A stretch of DNA of 64,000 bases from Belliella pelovolcani (GTDB taxonomy: Bacteria; Bacteroidota; Bacteroidia; Cytophagales; Cyclobacteriaceae): NCBI RefSeq assembly GCF_900156785.1, contig NZ_FTOP01000014.1, positions 46,466 through 110,465 on the forward strand, read 5' to 3'. Below are positions 1 through 7,229 of the stretch, piece by piece. The stretch's first letter is position 1, and every line of letters starts with the position of its first letter. Below the pieces are notes generated by a model. The model made no database searches and was not told the DNA's origin. It saw nothing but the letters and a program-made list of their open reading frames with translations. The translations under genes and the position numbers were made by a program.

Positions 1-317
1 TTCTGAAATAAAAGGTTAATCAAATAGTTCAGAGGATGACTAATAGCCAGAATCATGGTAACAATAAATAACAAAGAATAAGCAATCCATCGGATGCTAG
101 GTAACCTAAAACTAAAATCAAAAGGCCACTTTCTTTTGTTCCTTAACCAAGCATAAACAACTATTGTTATTCCATAAATAATAAAAAGTGTAAATCCATA
201 AATTGAATCTTCAATACCAAAAAACAAAAAAGGCATACAAATTATTGCTGAAATAAAGAAAGGAACCACGATTAATTCAGCACTATGCAAGATTTTAGAA
301 GGAAAATTATTTTTCAT
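1..317 (-). CDS. N-terminal part of a multi-pass membrane protein (CPBP-protease-like?)
   Basis: The frame opens with ATG at 317 and stays open for about 105 codons to the window edge, so the C-terminus is missing. The visible part begins MKNNFPSK and has three hydrophobic segments (about residues 14-33, 40-57 and 77-96) separated by a short basic loop (RNKRKW). This layout resembles the N-terminus of CPBP/CAAX-type intramembrane proteases, which are often found beside double-glycine peptide genes as processing or immunity proteins. The conserved EExxxR and HxxxN motifs of that family would lie beyond the edge, so the family call is an inference from shape and context. The gene follows the small peptide gene by 80 bp on the same strand. 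Confidence 0.5.
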   Translation of the reverse strand, partial: MKNNFPSKILHSAELIVVPFFISAIICMPFLFFGIEDSIYGFTLFIIYGITIVVYAWLRNKRKWPFDFSFRLPSIRWIAYSLLFIVTMILAISHPLNYLINLLFQ

Positions 318-341
318 TTATGATTTTTTTCGATAAGAGAA

Positions 342-371
342 TGTGCGCACCGTAAAGCACCGATGCGCACA
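342..371 (-). promoter_or_regulatory. Intercistronic hairpin between the peptide gene and the membrane-protein gene
   Basis: Perfect 8-bp inverted repeat, TGTGCGCA at 342-349 and TGCGCACA at 364-371, with a 14-nt loop. It is markedly G+C-rich against its surroundings. It lies between the stop of the double-glycine peptide gene and the start of the membrane-protein gene. No T-run follows on the minus strand, so it is more likely an mRNA-stabilising or attenuating structure than a full terminator. The role is inferred. Confidence 0.45.
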
Positions 372-397
372 ATTATGAATTTCTGAATTGTTTTCAA

Positions 398-583
398 TTA
401 ATCTACTAATTGATTCCAAATCCAAATGCCTGCATTTGCAATGGCCTTACCTCCATTTACAACTGCTTCTGCTGTATAAATAATAGGATTGTTAGTTCCA
501 GTCCAAGAATATTCATAATAATCAACTTTCCCTCCATAAATCTCCATCAATTCATTTTTGTTTAATTCCTTAAACTTTTCCAT
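398..583 (-). CDS. Double-glycine leader peptide (bacteriocin-like), 61 aa
   Basis: The N-terminus (MEKFKELNKNELMEIYGG) matches the class II bacteriocin/ComC leader pattern: an acidic amphipathic leader with spaced hydrophobic residues ending in Gly17-Gly18, where a C39-peptidase ABC exporter would cut. The predicted mature peptide is 43 residues, has no cysteine, starts with an aromatic-rich stretch and continues with a small-residue Ala/Gly segment containing a GG pair, typical of membrane-active peptides. The ATG at 583 has no Shine-Dalgarno sequence, as usual in Bacteroidota. Neighbours are a membrane-protein gene downstream and a small HTH gene upstream. No C39 exporter is visible in the window. 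Function as toxin or signal is inferred from the leader. Confidence 0.7.
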   Translation of the reverse strand: MEKFKELNKNELMEIYGGKVDYYEYSWTGTNNPIIYTAEAVVNGGKAIANAGIWIWNQLVD

Positions 584-659
584 AATCTAAATAAATTTTC
601 ATTCTTTCCCAATCTTTTCCGGGCATTGAGAACTCCCAATCTCTCACAAGCAAATCGAA

Positions 660-1013
660 TTAGCTAGCGTGTCTTTTTACTGATTGATCATATATCAAAG
701 AAATGATAGTTCCGTCTAAAAATTTAGACGCTGGAAAATAATTTGAAATTTTTCCAGCAGAGATATTCCGAACTTCATCTGATCCAAGAACCTTCAGAGA
801 AAACACCACTGACACTCCGTTGCAACTCTCGTAAACAAATGAATTTGAGCGCTTTGAAAATCTAATCTCAATCCCTTCGTCTCTTAAATCATCTAGCATC
901 AAATACAGCTTCGCTCTACTCACCCCCAATCTCTCCGCAAATTCCTCCGGACTTCCTGTCCGCTGCTCTCTTACTAGCTTGTTTAGCAGCTGATAAAAAT
1001 GAGTAATGTTTAT
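660..1013 (-). CDS. Small HTH transcriptional regulator with uncertain start (no ATG)
   Basis: The open frame runs from just after a TGA at 1037-1035 down to 660. It encodes a winged-helix-like HTH (core around SPEEFAERLGVSRAKLY) and a basic, beta-rich tail. The only standard start in the frame is TTG at 929, but that would cut away the first helices of the HTH. The codon at 1013-1011 is ATA followed by NITHFYQLLNKL, exactly where a natural N-terminus is expected, so either ATA is used or the start codon was lost by an ATG-to-ATA change. In Bacteroidota such small HTH proteins often lie beside double-glycine peptide genes, and this one sits 76 bp upstream of one on the same strand. A role controlling the peptide is inferred. 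Confidence 0.5.
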   Translation of the reverse strand: MNITHFYQLLNKLVREQRTGSPEEFAERLGVSRAKLYLMLDDLRDEGIEIRFSKRSNSFVYESCNGVSVVFSLKVLGSDEVRNISAGKISNYFPASKFLDGTIISLIYDQSVKRHAS

Positions 1014-1044
1014 CTCACTTAAAAAAATTAAATTTCAACACCTA

Positions 1045-1378
1045 CTAATCCCCTTCCAATTCTTTTATCAATTGCCTAATTTCTTTATCTGTAATTGATG
1101 ACCTCTCTGATTTAGTAAAAATAGCCACTAAAAACACAGTAGATTCAGAATAAACAACATAGGTCACTAGTCTAGCAGAGCCTGACTTTCCTTTATTCAT
1201 ACTTGAAATTTGGAACTCTAACTTTGTAGCAGTTTTTATAAACGAGAACACCTAAAGATGGATTTTCTAAAAGTTTAACGGCTATTTTGTCCAGGTCCTT
1301 CAAGATTGAAGGGTACTTCTTTTTAAGTTTCTTCAATTCTCTCCCGAAACTTTTCGTAAAAGCTAACTTATAAGTCAT
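1045..1378 (-). pseudogene. RelE/ParE-family toxin, frameshifted
   Basis: Two overlapping frames together rebuild one RelE/HigB-like toxin of about 110 residues. The first (ATG at 1378) gives the basic N-terminus MTYKLAFTKSFGRELKKL and runs to NCYKVRV. The second supplies the C-terminal half with NKGKSGSARLVTYV, the family core, and ends at 1045. Removing one base from the GG at 1212-1213 (CC in the coding sense) joins them smoothly as KVRVQISSMNKGKSG. The toxin start overlaps the stop of the antitoxin frame by 11 bp, the usual operon arrangement. The intact product would be an mRNA interferase. As read, the gene is inactivated unless the extra base is a sequencing error. Confidence 0.75.
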
Positions 1379-1595
1379 CTTTCATTTCTGAAAACATTGA
1401 GTAAGTCTTATATTTCACCTTTCCAACCTCCATATCTTTGGCTTCTAAATAGCCTTTCTTAATATTATCAAGGGTTTTTTCCTCATCACTAAAACCCTCA
1501 GAAATAACAAGAAAATTTATTTTCATTGCTTCAAGCATTGATTTCACAAGATCAAGCTTCGACTTATCTTTTGTTTCGATTAATAATTATTCCAT
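1368..1595 (-). pseudogene. Small antitoxin of the RelE-type pair, in-frame stop at codon 3
   Basis: From the ATG at 1595 the frame reads M-E-stop (TAA at 1589-1587) and then LLIETKDKSKLDLV. It stays open to TAA at 1370-1368, giving a charged protein of about 75 codons ending KGYLEAKDMEVGKVKYKTYSMF. Composition, size and position directly before the toxin suit the DUF2683-like antitoxins common in Bacteroidota. Two ATG codons downstream of the stop could restart translation only of a shortened product. The nonsense codon together with the toxin frameshift indicates a decaying module. The family assignment is by resemblance only. Confidence 0.6.
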
Positions 1596-1599
1596 AATA

Positions 1600-2030
1600 C
1601 TAATTTACAAATTATAAATGATTATTATTTGAAAAGAAAAGCTAAAAATTTCAAAAAAAAAGCAACGTTCAAATCCGGCGAATAGAATTTTTTCAGCAGT
1701 TTTTTAATTTGCTGATTGATAATTAAACACATCCCTTACCCCTAGCAGAATTCATGGTATTATGGCCAATTTCTTGTCATGGATTGAAATCCATGACTAA
1801 TACATCGGTCACTCCTACGGAACTGATACGGAAACTCACTCTTATCTTAAGAAATATCCCAGACTTTCCAGTACCAGCGGCCCGTCCGACCGGGCATCCG
1901 GGCGGGCACGACCGACATCATAACGGTGGGTTTCAACACACTGAGCCACTAAACTTTCGATGAAGGGAAAGTCCCATAGGGATGGACGATATCAAACCCT
2001 CAAAATTCACTCAGCCTAACTAGTTTAAAT
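1600..2030. repeat. Gene-free stretch with REP-like palindromic elements
   Basis: No convincing gene lies between the antitoxin relic and the globin lipoprotein. The stretch contains a 9-bp perfect hairpin (GTCATGGAT at 1776-1784, loop TGAA, ATCCATGAC at 1789-1797), an imperfect palindrome TCACTCCTACGGAACTGA (1809-1826), a G+C-rich patch with CCGGGC/GCCCG motifs (about 1878-1912) and GTCCCATAGGGAT (1971-1983). From memory, such motifs recur together between genes in many Bacteroidota genomes, like REP elements mobilised by TnpA-REP enzymes. No transposase is present here. The short open frame at 1754-1963 is low-complexity and is not a gene. Confidence 0.45.
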
Positions 2031-2037
2031 AATTACA

Positions 2038-2070
2038 AAAAAACCAGCCCTTCATCAAGGCTGGTTTTTT
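2038..2070. terminator. Bidirectional rho-independent terminator
   Basis: AAAAAACCAGCC (2038-2049), a 9-nt loop and GGCTGGTTTTTT (2059-2070) form a perfect 12-bp stem with T-runs on both sides. It lies 24 bp beyond the stop of the globin lipoprotein gene on the minus strand. Confidence 0.85.
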
Positions 2071-2093
2071 CTTAAAATGCATATATCAACTGA

Positions 2094-3176
2094 TTACCGC
2101 TGAATAATAGCACCTCTTAATCCATCACTATTCAATAGCCCTCCAAATTCTTGGATGACTGGCATAGGCACATTATTCTCAAGTGCACCTTCCACCACAG
2201 CTTCTACAAACAAATCATAATCAGCAGCAGATACCAATCCAGTCATTCTCGAATTGACAGCTGGATTGTGAGCGTCTGCCATATTCAGCCCTGTATATTC
2301 AATATTAACCGAACCGATTGCCTGCGCTAAAAACTCAGAGAAATCTGTCACCAAAGTGGTGAAACCAGATAAATTACCTGCTCCCACTTCTGCTAGCAAA
2401 ACAGAGAAATAAGGCTGTAGATCATCATACTTTCCTCCTTCATTGGTTGCAATTACCAATACTGTACTGGTCACCACTGCTTCCAGAGGTGCATATCCAG
2501 CCTCGACTAATCTTACTGGTTCTCCATCATCAGCTACATTGATCAAGCCTGAACCTCCCAATCTAGTGTAAAGGTCTAAGCCTTCATTGTCTGCTCGCTG
2601 TACGATAGGCTCTCTTACTGATTCTAACAATTGACCTACAGGACCGATCACCTCACTTGAAGTAATATTTGCTTGAGCAGCACCTTCTACCACAGCTTGC
2701 ACAAAAAGGTCGTAATCTGCGTTGTTGATTCTGCCATTCATACGACTATTTCTCACCGGGTCGTGAGCTGCTTCCATGTCTAAGCCAGTGTATTGAAAAT
2801 TCTTTGCCCCTGTAGCCTCAGCTAAAAATTCCGTGAAATCTAATACCAAAGTACTAAAACCAGATGTCTCCCCTCTACCTACTTCATTTAGTAAAACAGA
2901 AAAATACGGTTGCAATGCATCATATTTTCCACCCTCGTTTTCTGCTATTGTCAAAACTGTATTGGTCACTACAGTTCTAAGATTCAAGAAACCTTGCTCT
3001 ATGGTCTGTCCTGGATTAAGTGGGTCAGCGACTCTCGCTTCTCCACCAAGCTGAACAGCATAAAACGAATCATCCATCATCATCGGCCCATCATCATCTC
3101 TATTACAGGAGGTGAAAACCAGGGCGGCTATTACCATTGATCCGGTTAGCCATACATTTAACTTTTTCATAATCAT
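2094..3176 (-). CDS. Lipoprotein with two tandem truncated-haemoglobin-like domains
   Basis: 360 residues. A signal peptide with lipobox FTSC puts the lipid on Cys24, followed by NRDDDG, an acidic stretch typical of surface-exported Bacteroidota lipoproteins. Two homologous halves follow (about 38-195 and 202-360). Each starts with an aromatic-x-x-LGG motif (YAVQLGG, YTRLGG) as in group 1 truncated globins. Each also carries FLA-A-G, YTGL-M--AH and SRM-G, so His138 and His303 fit the proximal haem ligand F8. The position normally holding the B10 tyrosine appears to be Val (about 74 and 239). The halves are far more alike than ordinary globin paralogues, suggesting recent internal duplication. 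Haem binding outside the cytoplasm is inferred. The minus-strand gene at 3192-3617 lies directly upstream, 15 bp away. Confidence 0.75.
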   Translation of the reverse strand: MIMKKLNVWLTGSMVIAALVFTSCNRDDDGPMMMDDSFYAVQLGGEARVADPLNPGQTIEQGFLNLRTVVTNTVLTIAENEGGKYDALQPYFSVLLNEVGRGETSGFSTLVLDFTEFLAEATGAKNFQYTGLDMEAAHDPVRNSRMNGRINNADYDLFVQAVVEGAAQANITSSEVIGPVGQLLESVREPIVQRADNEGLDLYTRLGGSGLINVADDGEPVRLVEAGYAPLEAVVTSTVLVIATNEGGKYDDLQPYFSVLLAEVGAGNLSGFTTLVTDFSEFLAQAIGSVNIEYTGLNMADAHNPAVNSRMTGLVSAADYDLFVEAVVEGALENNVPMPVIQEFGGLLNSDGLRGAIIQR

Positions 3177-3191
3177 AAAATTTAGTGTTAG

Positions 3192-3617
3192 TTAATTTTC
3201 AAATGTTCTTTGGAAGAATGCTCCCAGCTTCCATGTCAAAGAATTCTTGTTGATAGCTGGACAACTTTGGGCAAGCATTTCATCTGATGGCTGATAAAGA
3301 CTTGCGCTGAGGTAAAAATCTTTACTGATTGCATCTACGATCTCCTGAGGAGCTTTTTTGTTTCTATCATAAAGACAAACTATATGACCTGACTCTTTAT
3401 TGACCCTCACATCTTTTACACCCTCCATCAGACTGGTGTAGGTTTTGATTTTGACCGCACTGAGAGAATCTAGGGGAGATTCAAAGTCAATCCTACTCAT
3501 GGTCAAATTAGGCATAGCGCCCTGCTTCGGTTGAGTGACCATATACACATGAACGGCTAGCGTTACGATCAACGCTCCGAAAACAATCATTAACCCTAAA
3601 ACAATTTTTTTAAACAT
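3192..3617 (-). CDS. Membrane-anchored protein with HMA-like fold, 141 aa
   Basis: One N-terminal transmembrane helix (about residues 4-26) is followed by a short soluble region. Residues about 50-95 (LSAVKIKTYTSLMEGV, then VRVNKESGHIVCLYD and APQEIVDAIS) show the beta-alpha-beta-beta-alpha rhythm of heavy-metal-associated domains, but the metal-binding CxxC is absent; only single cysteines occur later. The protein probably sits in the inner membrane facing the periplasm. It is the first gene of a two-gene unit with the double-globin lipoprotein, 15 bp apart. A shared role in haem, metal or redox handling is inferred. The fold call is tentative. Confidence 0.6.
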   Translation of the reverse strand: MFKKIVLGLMIVFGALIVTLAVHVYMVTQPKQGAMPNLTMSRIDFESPLDSLSAVKIKTYTSLMEGVKDVRVNKESGHIVCLYDRNKKAPQEIVDAISKDFYLSASLYQPSDEMLAQSCPAINKNSLTWKLGAFFQRTFEN

Positions 3618-3721
3618 GGCTCAATTCATTTGATTTTCGAGATATACGACCCTGACAATTGCTTTGGATTTCATGGTTTAAAAAAAATAAGAGATAATTT
3701 TTAATTGAATGTCTATTTTAT

Positions 3722-3729
3722 TAGTTTTG
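3722..3729 (+). promoter_or_regulatory. Bacteroidota-type -7 promoter motif before the TPR lipoprotein gene
   Basis: TAGTTTTG matches the TAnnTTTG consensus exactly and lies 15 bp before the ATG at 3745. A TTG lies upstream at 3705-3707 with a shorter than usual spacing. Confidence 0.4.
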
Positions 3730-3744
3730 AAAAAATGATACAAC

Positions 3745-4533
3745 ATGAAAAAACAACTCAACATCCTCATTTTCTTGACCATAGTGGTTTCCTCGTGTCT
3801 TGGTAGTTTTTCGGAAGGCGAGCTTCTTTTTAGGAATGGAGAGTATGAAAAAGCTATCTCTGAATTTTCTAAAACACTTTTTGTCCATGTGACAGACATC
3901 AAATCCCTACACTTGAGAGCAAGAGCTTACGAGGAGTTGGAAAATTTTGAAGAGGCATTTGAAGATTATAAAAGGATCATCAACATAGACCCAAATTATG
4001 CTCAAGCACATGCTGGAATTGGTAAGCTATACTGGAAAATGGATAACTTCAGGGAAGCAGAAAAGCACTTATTAATAGCAGCCAAACACGATGGTGGTGA
4101 TTTTGAAATTTTATTCTTATTAGGTCGAGCCATGCTTCAAAATGAAAATTATAAAAGTGCGGAAGAGTTTCTTGGCTATGCCAAGGAAATGCGACCTAAG
4201 GACGCTAGGGTTTATTTCTATCAGGGCATGGCCAGATCAGCATTAGGTGACACATTCGGAGCTGCTGGCTCATTTAACATGTCGCTTTCTTTGGATCCTG
4301 ACAATCTAGTAACACTATACAATCTCGGTATAGCCAATATGGCAACAGGTGCCTATCATTGGGCATTGGAAGATTTTGAAGCTTTGCTTAAGAGAAAGCC
4401 AGACCATGTAGATGCGCTCGCTAGAAGAGGCATGTGTAAAAAAGTACTTAGAAACCCTACAGCTTGCAATGATCTCATTCAAGCTGCGAATAGGGGAAGT
4501 GATATTGCTCGCATGAATATGGAAGGATGTTGA
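3745..4533 (+). CDS. TPR-repeat lipoprotein, 262 aa
   Basis: The N-terminal signal ends in a lipobox-like VSSC, with lipidation predicted on Cys18. The rest is a run of about six tetratricopeptide repeats, seen as repeating pairs such as EYEKAISEFSKTL, NFEEAFEDYKRI with DPNYAQAHAGIGKLY, and YHWALEDFEALLKRKP, with conserved Gly/Ala and Pro positions. It is likely an envelope-anchored scaffold for protein-protein contacts; no enzymatic domain is visible. It is a single gene transcribed away from the minus-strand globin pair, with its own promoter-like motif. Confidence 0.8.
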   Translation: MKKQLNILIFLTIVVSSCLGSFSEGELLFRNGEYEKAISEFSKTLFVHVTDIKSLHLRARAYEELENFEEAFEDYKRIINIDPNYAQAHAGIGKLYWKMDNFREAEKHLLIAAKHDGGDFEILFLLGRAMLQNENYKSAEEFLGYAKEMRPKDARVYFYQGMARSALGDTFGAAGSFNMSLSLDPDNLVTLYNLGIANMATGAYHWALEDFEALLKRKPDHVDALARRGMCKKVLRNPTACNDLIQAANRGSDIARMNMEGC

Positions 4534-4741
4534 AAACTTAACTATATGGTTTCCAGGAATCTTCCAATTAGCAATTTATGGCAGGTCTGTATTGATTTAA
4601 CTTGATCCCTGGTCTTCAGGATAGGTTCCACAATTACGGAATAGGTATCAATGATTTACTTGTCATTGATGGATCGAATTGAATCAATGACCAGCTATAA
4701 ATTATCTATCTGGCATTATTCCTTATCTACATTTTTTTATA
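4534..4741. other. Intergenic region between convergent genes
   Basis: A stretch of 208 bp without a gene. It contains TCAATGA at 4648-4654 and its complement TCATTGA at 4663-4669 (8-nt loop), and TCAATGA again at 4684-4690. No T-run follows, so it is not a clear terminator. Confidence 0.4.
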
Positions 4742-5707
4742 TTAAAGCGTATGCTTGAGTGCTCTAGTTACTGTCTTCTTTTTAGCAGCTTTATCTAAAG
4801 AAACATTGATTTCGAAGCAAACCAGAATAATCAAGGATGTAATAAAAAGCCACAACATCACAGCTAACATAGTTCCAATGGAACCATAAAGCTTGTTGTA
4901 AGTAGCAAAATTATTCAGATAGAAAGAAAAAAGATAGAATCCCAAAGTTATCAATAAGCCTGCTGTCACAGAACCAGCAGAGAAAAACTTCCACTTGTCA
5001 TGTACTGCTGGTGCGAATCGGAATATATAAGCCGTCGCCACCATAAAGACTGCCAAAAGGACAAAAAACCTAAAAAAGGCTAGCAAATAATAATATAAAT
5101 TGCTGGACACAATTTCCCACTCCGAAATATTATAAAGAATACTACTTCCCAATATCATAATGACTACAGCGCCACAAATAGTCATCACCAATACAAAAAT
5201 TATACCCACTGCAATCAACCTTGTCTGCAAGAAAGTCCTGTTTTCTTTTGTTCTGTAGACTGAGTTAAAAGCACTCATCAATGACATGACTCCATTTGTC
5301 GCAAGAAATAAAGCAAGAAAAAAACCTAATGAAAGTAAGCTTTGCCTTGGACGACTGACAATATCCATGATCGTAGATTCAGCTTCACCATATATGCTTG
5401 GTGGTATGATCTCCCCAATAAAGAGTAGGATGTTTTGCGTGGTCACATTTGGAAAAAAATAACCGATATAGGGAATCATATTAAGTAAAAAAAGCAACAA
5501 AGGAAACATTGCAATTGTAAAACTGAATGCAACTGAGCCAGCTCTTTCTATGATCTCATCTTTTCTAATTTGTTCAAGAAAAATCTTGCCTACATCATAG
5601 ACATTCTGGTCAGGATTGCCAAAATGAATAGATCGCAATTTCTTTGCCTCTCTTGTAAATTTGATCGATAATAGTCTGAGTCTTTTTTTCACCAAATCAC
5701 TATTCAA
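4742..5707 (-). CDS. YihY/BrkB-family inner membrane protein
   Basis: 321 residues with about six transmembrane helices. The family pattern is visible: RAGSVAFSFTIAMFPLLLFLLNMIPYIG near residues 55-80, several helices in the middle, then GSIGTMLAVMLWLFITSLIILV and a charged C-terminus. The gene appears to start with TTG at 5707 and overlaps the thioesterase stop by 8 bp; a GTG a few codons in is an alternative start. YihY/BrkB proteins are widespread, and their proposed tRNA-processing or transport roles are unsettled, so no substrate is assigned. It is the last gene of the mltG-thioesterase-yihY unit. Confidence 0.85.
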   Translation of the reverse strand: MNSDLVKKRLRLLSIKFTREAKKLRSIHFGNPDQNVYDVGKIFLEQIRKDEIIERAGSVAFSFTIAMFPLLLFLLNMIPYIGYFFPNVTTQNILLFIGEIIPPSIYGEAESTIMDIVSRPRQSLLSLGFFLALFLATNGVMSLMSAFNSVYRTKENRTFLQTRLIAVGIIFVLVMTICGAVVIMILGSSILYNISEWEIVSSNLYYYLLAFFRFFVLLAVFMVATAYIFRFAPAVHDKWKFFSAGSVTAGLLITLGFYLFSFYLNNFATYNKLYGSIGTMLAVMLWLFITSLIILVCFEINVSLDKAAKKKTVTRALKHTL

Positions 5708-6107
5708 AATAAGGTTTCAATATTTCCAAAAGGTACTGCGGAGGCCTGCTTGGCCTATGTGTATCAGTCTTCAGAAAGGTTAAAGTCGTCTTTCCTGTGG
5801 TAATCAATTCACTGGCCTCATTAAGAACTTCATATTCAAAAGTAATCCTAATTCCAGGCATTTCAGGGATTTTAACTTTTATGGTCAATAATTCATCGTA
5901 CTTTCCTGGCTTAAGATACTTTGTTTGTTGTTCCAAAACAGGCATCATGATTCCATCTGCCTCCATCCTTTTGTATGAAAAGCCTACTGACCTTAGCGCC
6001 TCTACCCTACCAACTTCGAAGTACATGGCATAATTGCCATAATACACATAACCCATCTGATCGGTCTCTGCATAGCGGACTCTGACTTGTGTTTCTGCTT
6101 GGAACAT
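5700..6107 (-). CDS. Acyl-CoA thioesterase, YbgC/4HBT hotdog family
   Basis: 135 residues from the ATG at 6107. The hotdog signature is near the N-terminus: RVRYAETDQMGYVYYGNY, with Asp16 in the catalytic position of 4-hydroxybenzoyl-CoA thioesterase-like enzymes, followed by the long helix starting YFEVGRVEALR. Members hydrolyse acyl-CoA or acyl-ACP thioesters in the cytoplasm; the chain specificity cannot be read from the sequence. The ATG lies 2 bp after the mltG stop, and a TTG at 6113 would overlap it. In many Bacteroidota this gene follows mltG. Confidence 0.88.
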   Translation of the reverse strand: MFQAETQVRVRYAETDQMGYVYYGNYAMYFEVGRVEALRSVGFSYKRMEADGIMMPVLEQQTKYLKPGKYDELLTIKVKIPEMPGIRITFEYEVLNEASELITTGKTTLTFLKTDTHRPSRPPQYLLEILKPYFE

Positions 6108-6109
6108 CC

Positions 6110-7153
6110 TCAATAAATTTTAGCTTTGTTCAATGCATTTTGATACCTTCTGGCATTGTTTAGGTGCTCATTGAGATTGGTGGCAAATGCATGATATCCT
6201 GAGAAATCATCTTTTGCGCAGAAATAAAGATAGTTATGATCTTCATAATTCAAAACTGCATCCAATGCAGATATCTCTGGTAGATTGATTGGGCCGGGAG
6301 GAAGACCTAAATATTTGTAGGTATTATAGGGACTTTCTATTTCTTTGTGAACATTGAGTACTCGCTTGATAGAAAAGTCACCAACTGCAAAAACCAATGT
6401 CGGATCAGCCTGTAGGGGCATGTTAATTCTCAACCTATTGAGATAGACTCCCGCCACCTTAGGTCTTTCATCAGCCTTTTGTGTCTCCGCTTGCACAATA
6501 GAAGCCAAGGTGGACACCTCTAATTGAGAAAGTCCAAGATCATTGGCTTTTTGCTTACGCTCCTCAGTCCAAAAGCGCTCGTATTCTTTATACATCCTAT
6601 CGAACAGATTCTCTGCACTGGTATTCCACCATACTTCATAGGTATTGGGAACAAACATAGACATGATGGTTTCCTCTTCAAACCCAAATTTTCTGATATA
6701 AACCGAGTCTGTTAAGAGTCCATAAAAATCCAACTCTTGTACTTCTATGTTCTTGGTGATTTTCTCTGCTAGGTCCTCTTTTGTTCTCACATTATTGAAA
6801 GTAATCTTCACGGGAGTCTGATCTCCAGATCGTAGTTTTCTCACCAAAGCTAAGTTATTCATCCTCGGCTGTATGGTATAAAGCCCTGGCTTCACCAATT
6901 CTTGATACCCAAGCACCTTGGCCACGAAACTAAAAGAAATCACATCCTGAATGGCTTCAGCATAGTACAAACTATCTGATACCGTCTGAAAAGTTGCATT
7001 ACTTGGAATTTTGAGTAAATAAGGCTCCTCTTTCTCTAATAAAGTATTGGGGCTGAAGAATGCCTGATAAAAATAAAAGGACAACGAAGTCAAAAGCACA
7101 GAGAAGGTTATGACACCGACGAGGTAATATTTTGTTTTCTTATCGTCAAACAT
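6110..7153 (-). CDS. mltG: Endolytic murein transglycosylase MltG (YceG family)
   Basis: 347 residues. An N-terminal transmembrane helix (about 10-30) is followed by a LysM-like region (IPSNATFQTVSDSLYYAEAI) and the YceG catalytic domain. The catalytic glutamate lies in STLASIVQAETQ (about residue 220), and later come VYLNRLRINMPLQADPT and SPYNTYKYLGLPPGPI, all family hallmarks. It cleaves nascent glycan strands in the periplasm and helps set peptidoglycan chain length. It is the first gene of a three-gene unit, with a promoter-like TATTTTTG 30 bp upstream. Confidence 0.95.
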   Translation of the reverse strand: MFDDKKTKYYLVGVITFSVLLTSLSFYFYQAFFSPNTLLEKEEPYLLKIPSNATFQTVSDSLYYAEAIQDVISFSFVAKVLGYQELVKPGLYTIQPRMNNLALVRKLRSGDQTPVKITFNNVRTKEDLAEKITKNIEVQELDFYGLLTDSVYIRKFGFEEETIMSMFVPNTYEVWWNTSAENLFDRMYKEYERFWTEERKQKANDLGLSQLEVSTLASIVQAETQKADERPKVAGVYLNRLRINMPLQADPTLVFAVGDFSIKRVLNVHKEIESPYNTYKYLGLPPGPINLPEISALDAVLNYEDHNYLYFCAKDDFSGYHAFATNLNEHLNNARRYQNALNKAKIY

Positions 7154-7182
7154 ATTTTTAAAGAAATCTCTTTGATAAAGCG

Positions 7183-7190
7183 CAAAAATA
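7183..7190 (-). promoter_or_regulatory. -7 promoter motif upstream of mltG
   Basis: On the minus strand the sequence reads CCTATTTTTGCGC, containing TATTTTTG, a perfect TAnnTTTG match. The same 13 bases occur upstream of lepA (37509-37516 motif). A TTG occurs upstream at 7217-7215, a slightly long spacing of 24 nt. Confidence 0.5.
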
Positions 7191-7229
7191 GGGAATTTTG
7201 TTCAGCGAGCTTTTCAATTTCAAATTTTG

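Noticed and set aside
342..371. Rho-independent terminator after the peptide gene
   Set aside because: The stem is G+C-rich but no T-run follows on the minus strand; kept only as a possible processing or attenuation hairpin.
1754..1963. 69-aa open frame on the plus strand
   Set aside because: It crosses the palindromes and G+C-rich patch and has low-complexity Pro/Gly/His content and no family resemblance; repeat DNA explains it.
1..2080. Prophage or integrated plasmid
   Set aside because: No integrase, phage structural gene or attachment-site repeat was seen; only a decayed TA pair and a peptide cassette.
2833..3140. Two plus-strand frames over the globin gene
   Set aside because: They lie wholly antisense to a gene with clear protein-level duplication and motifs; codon shadows.
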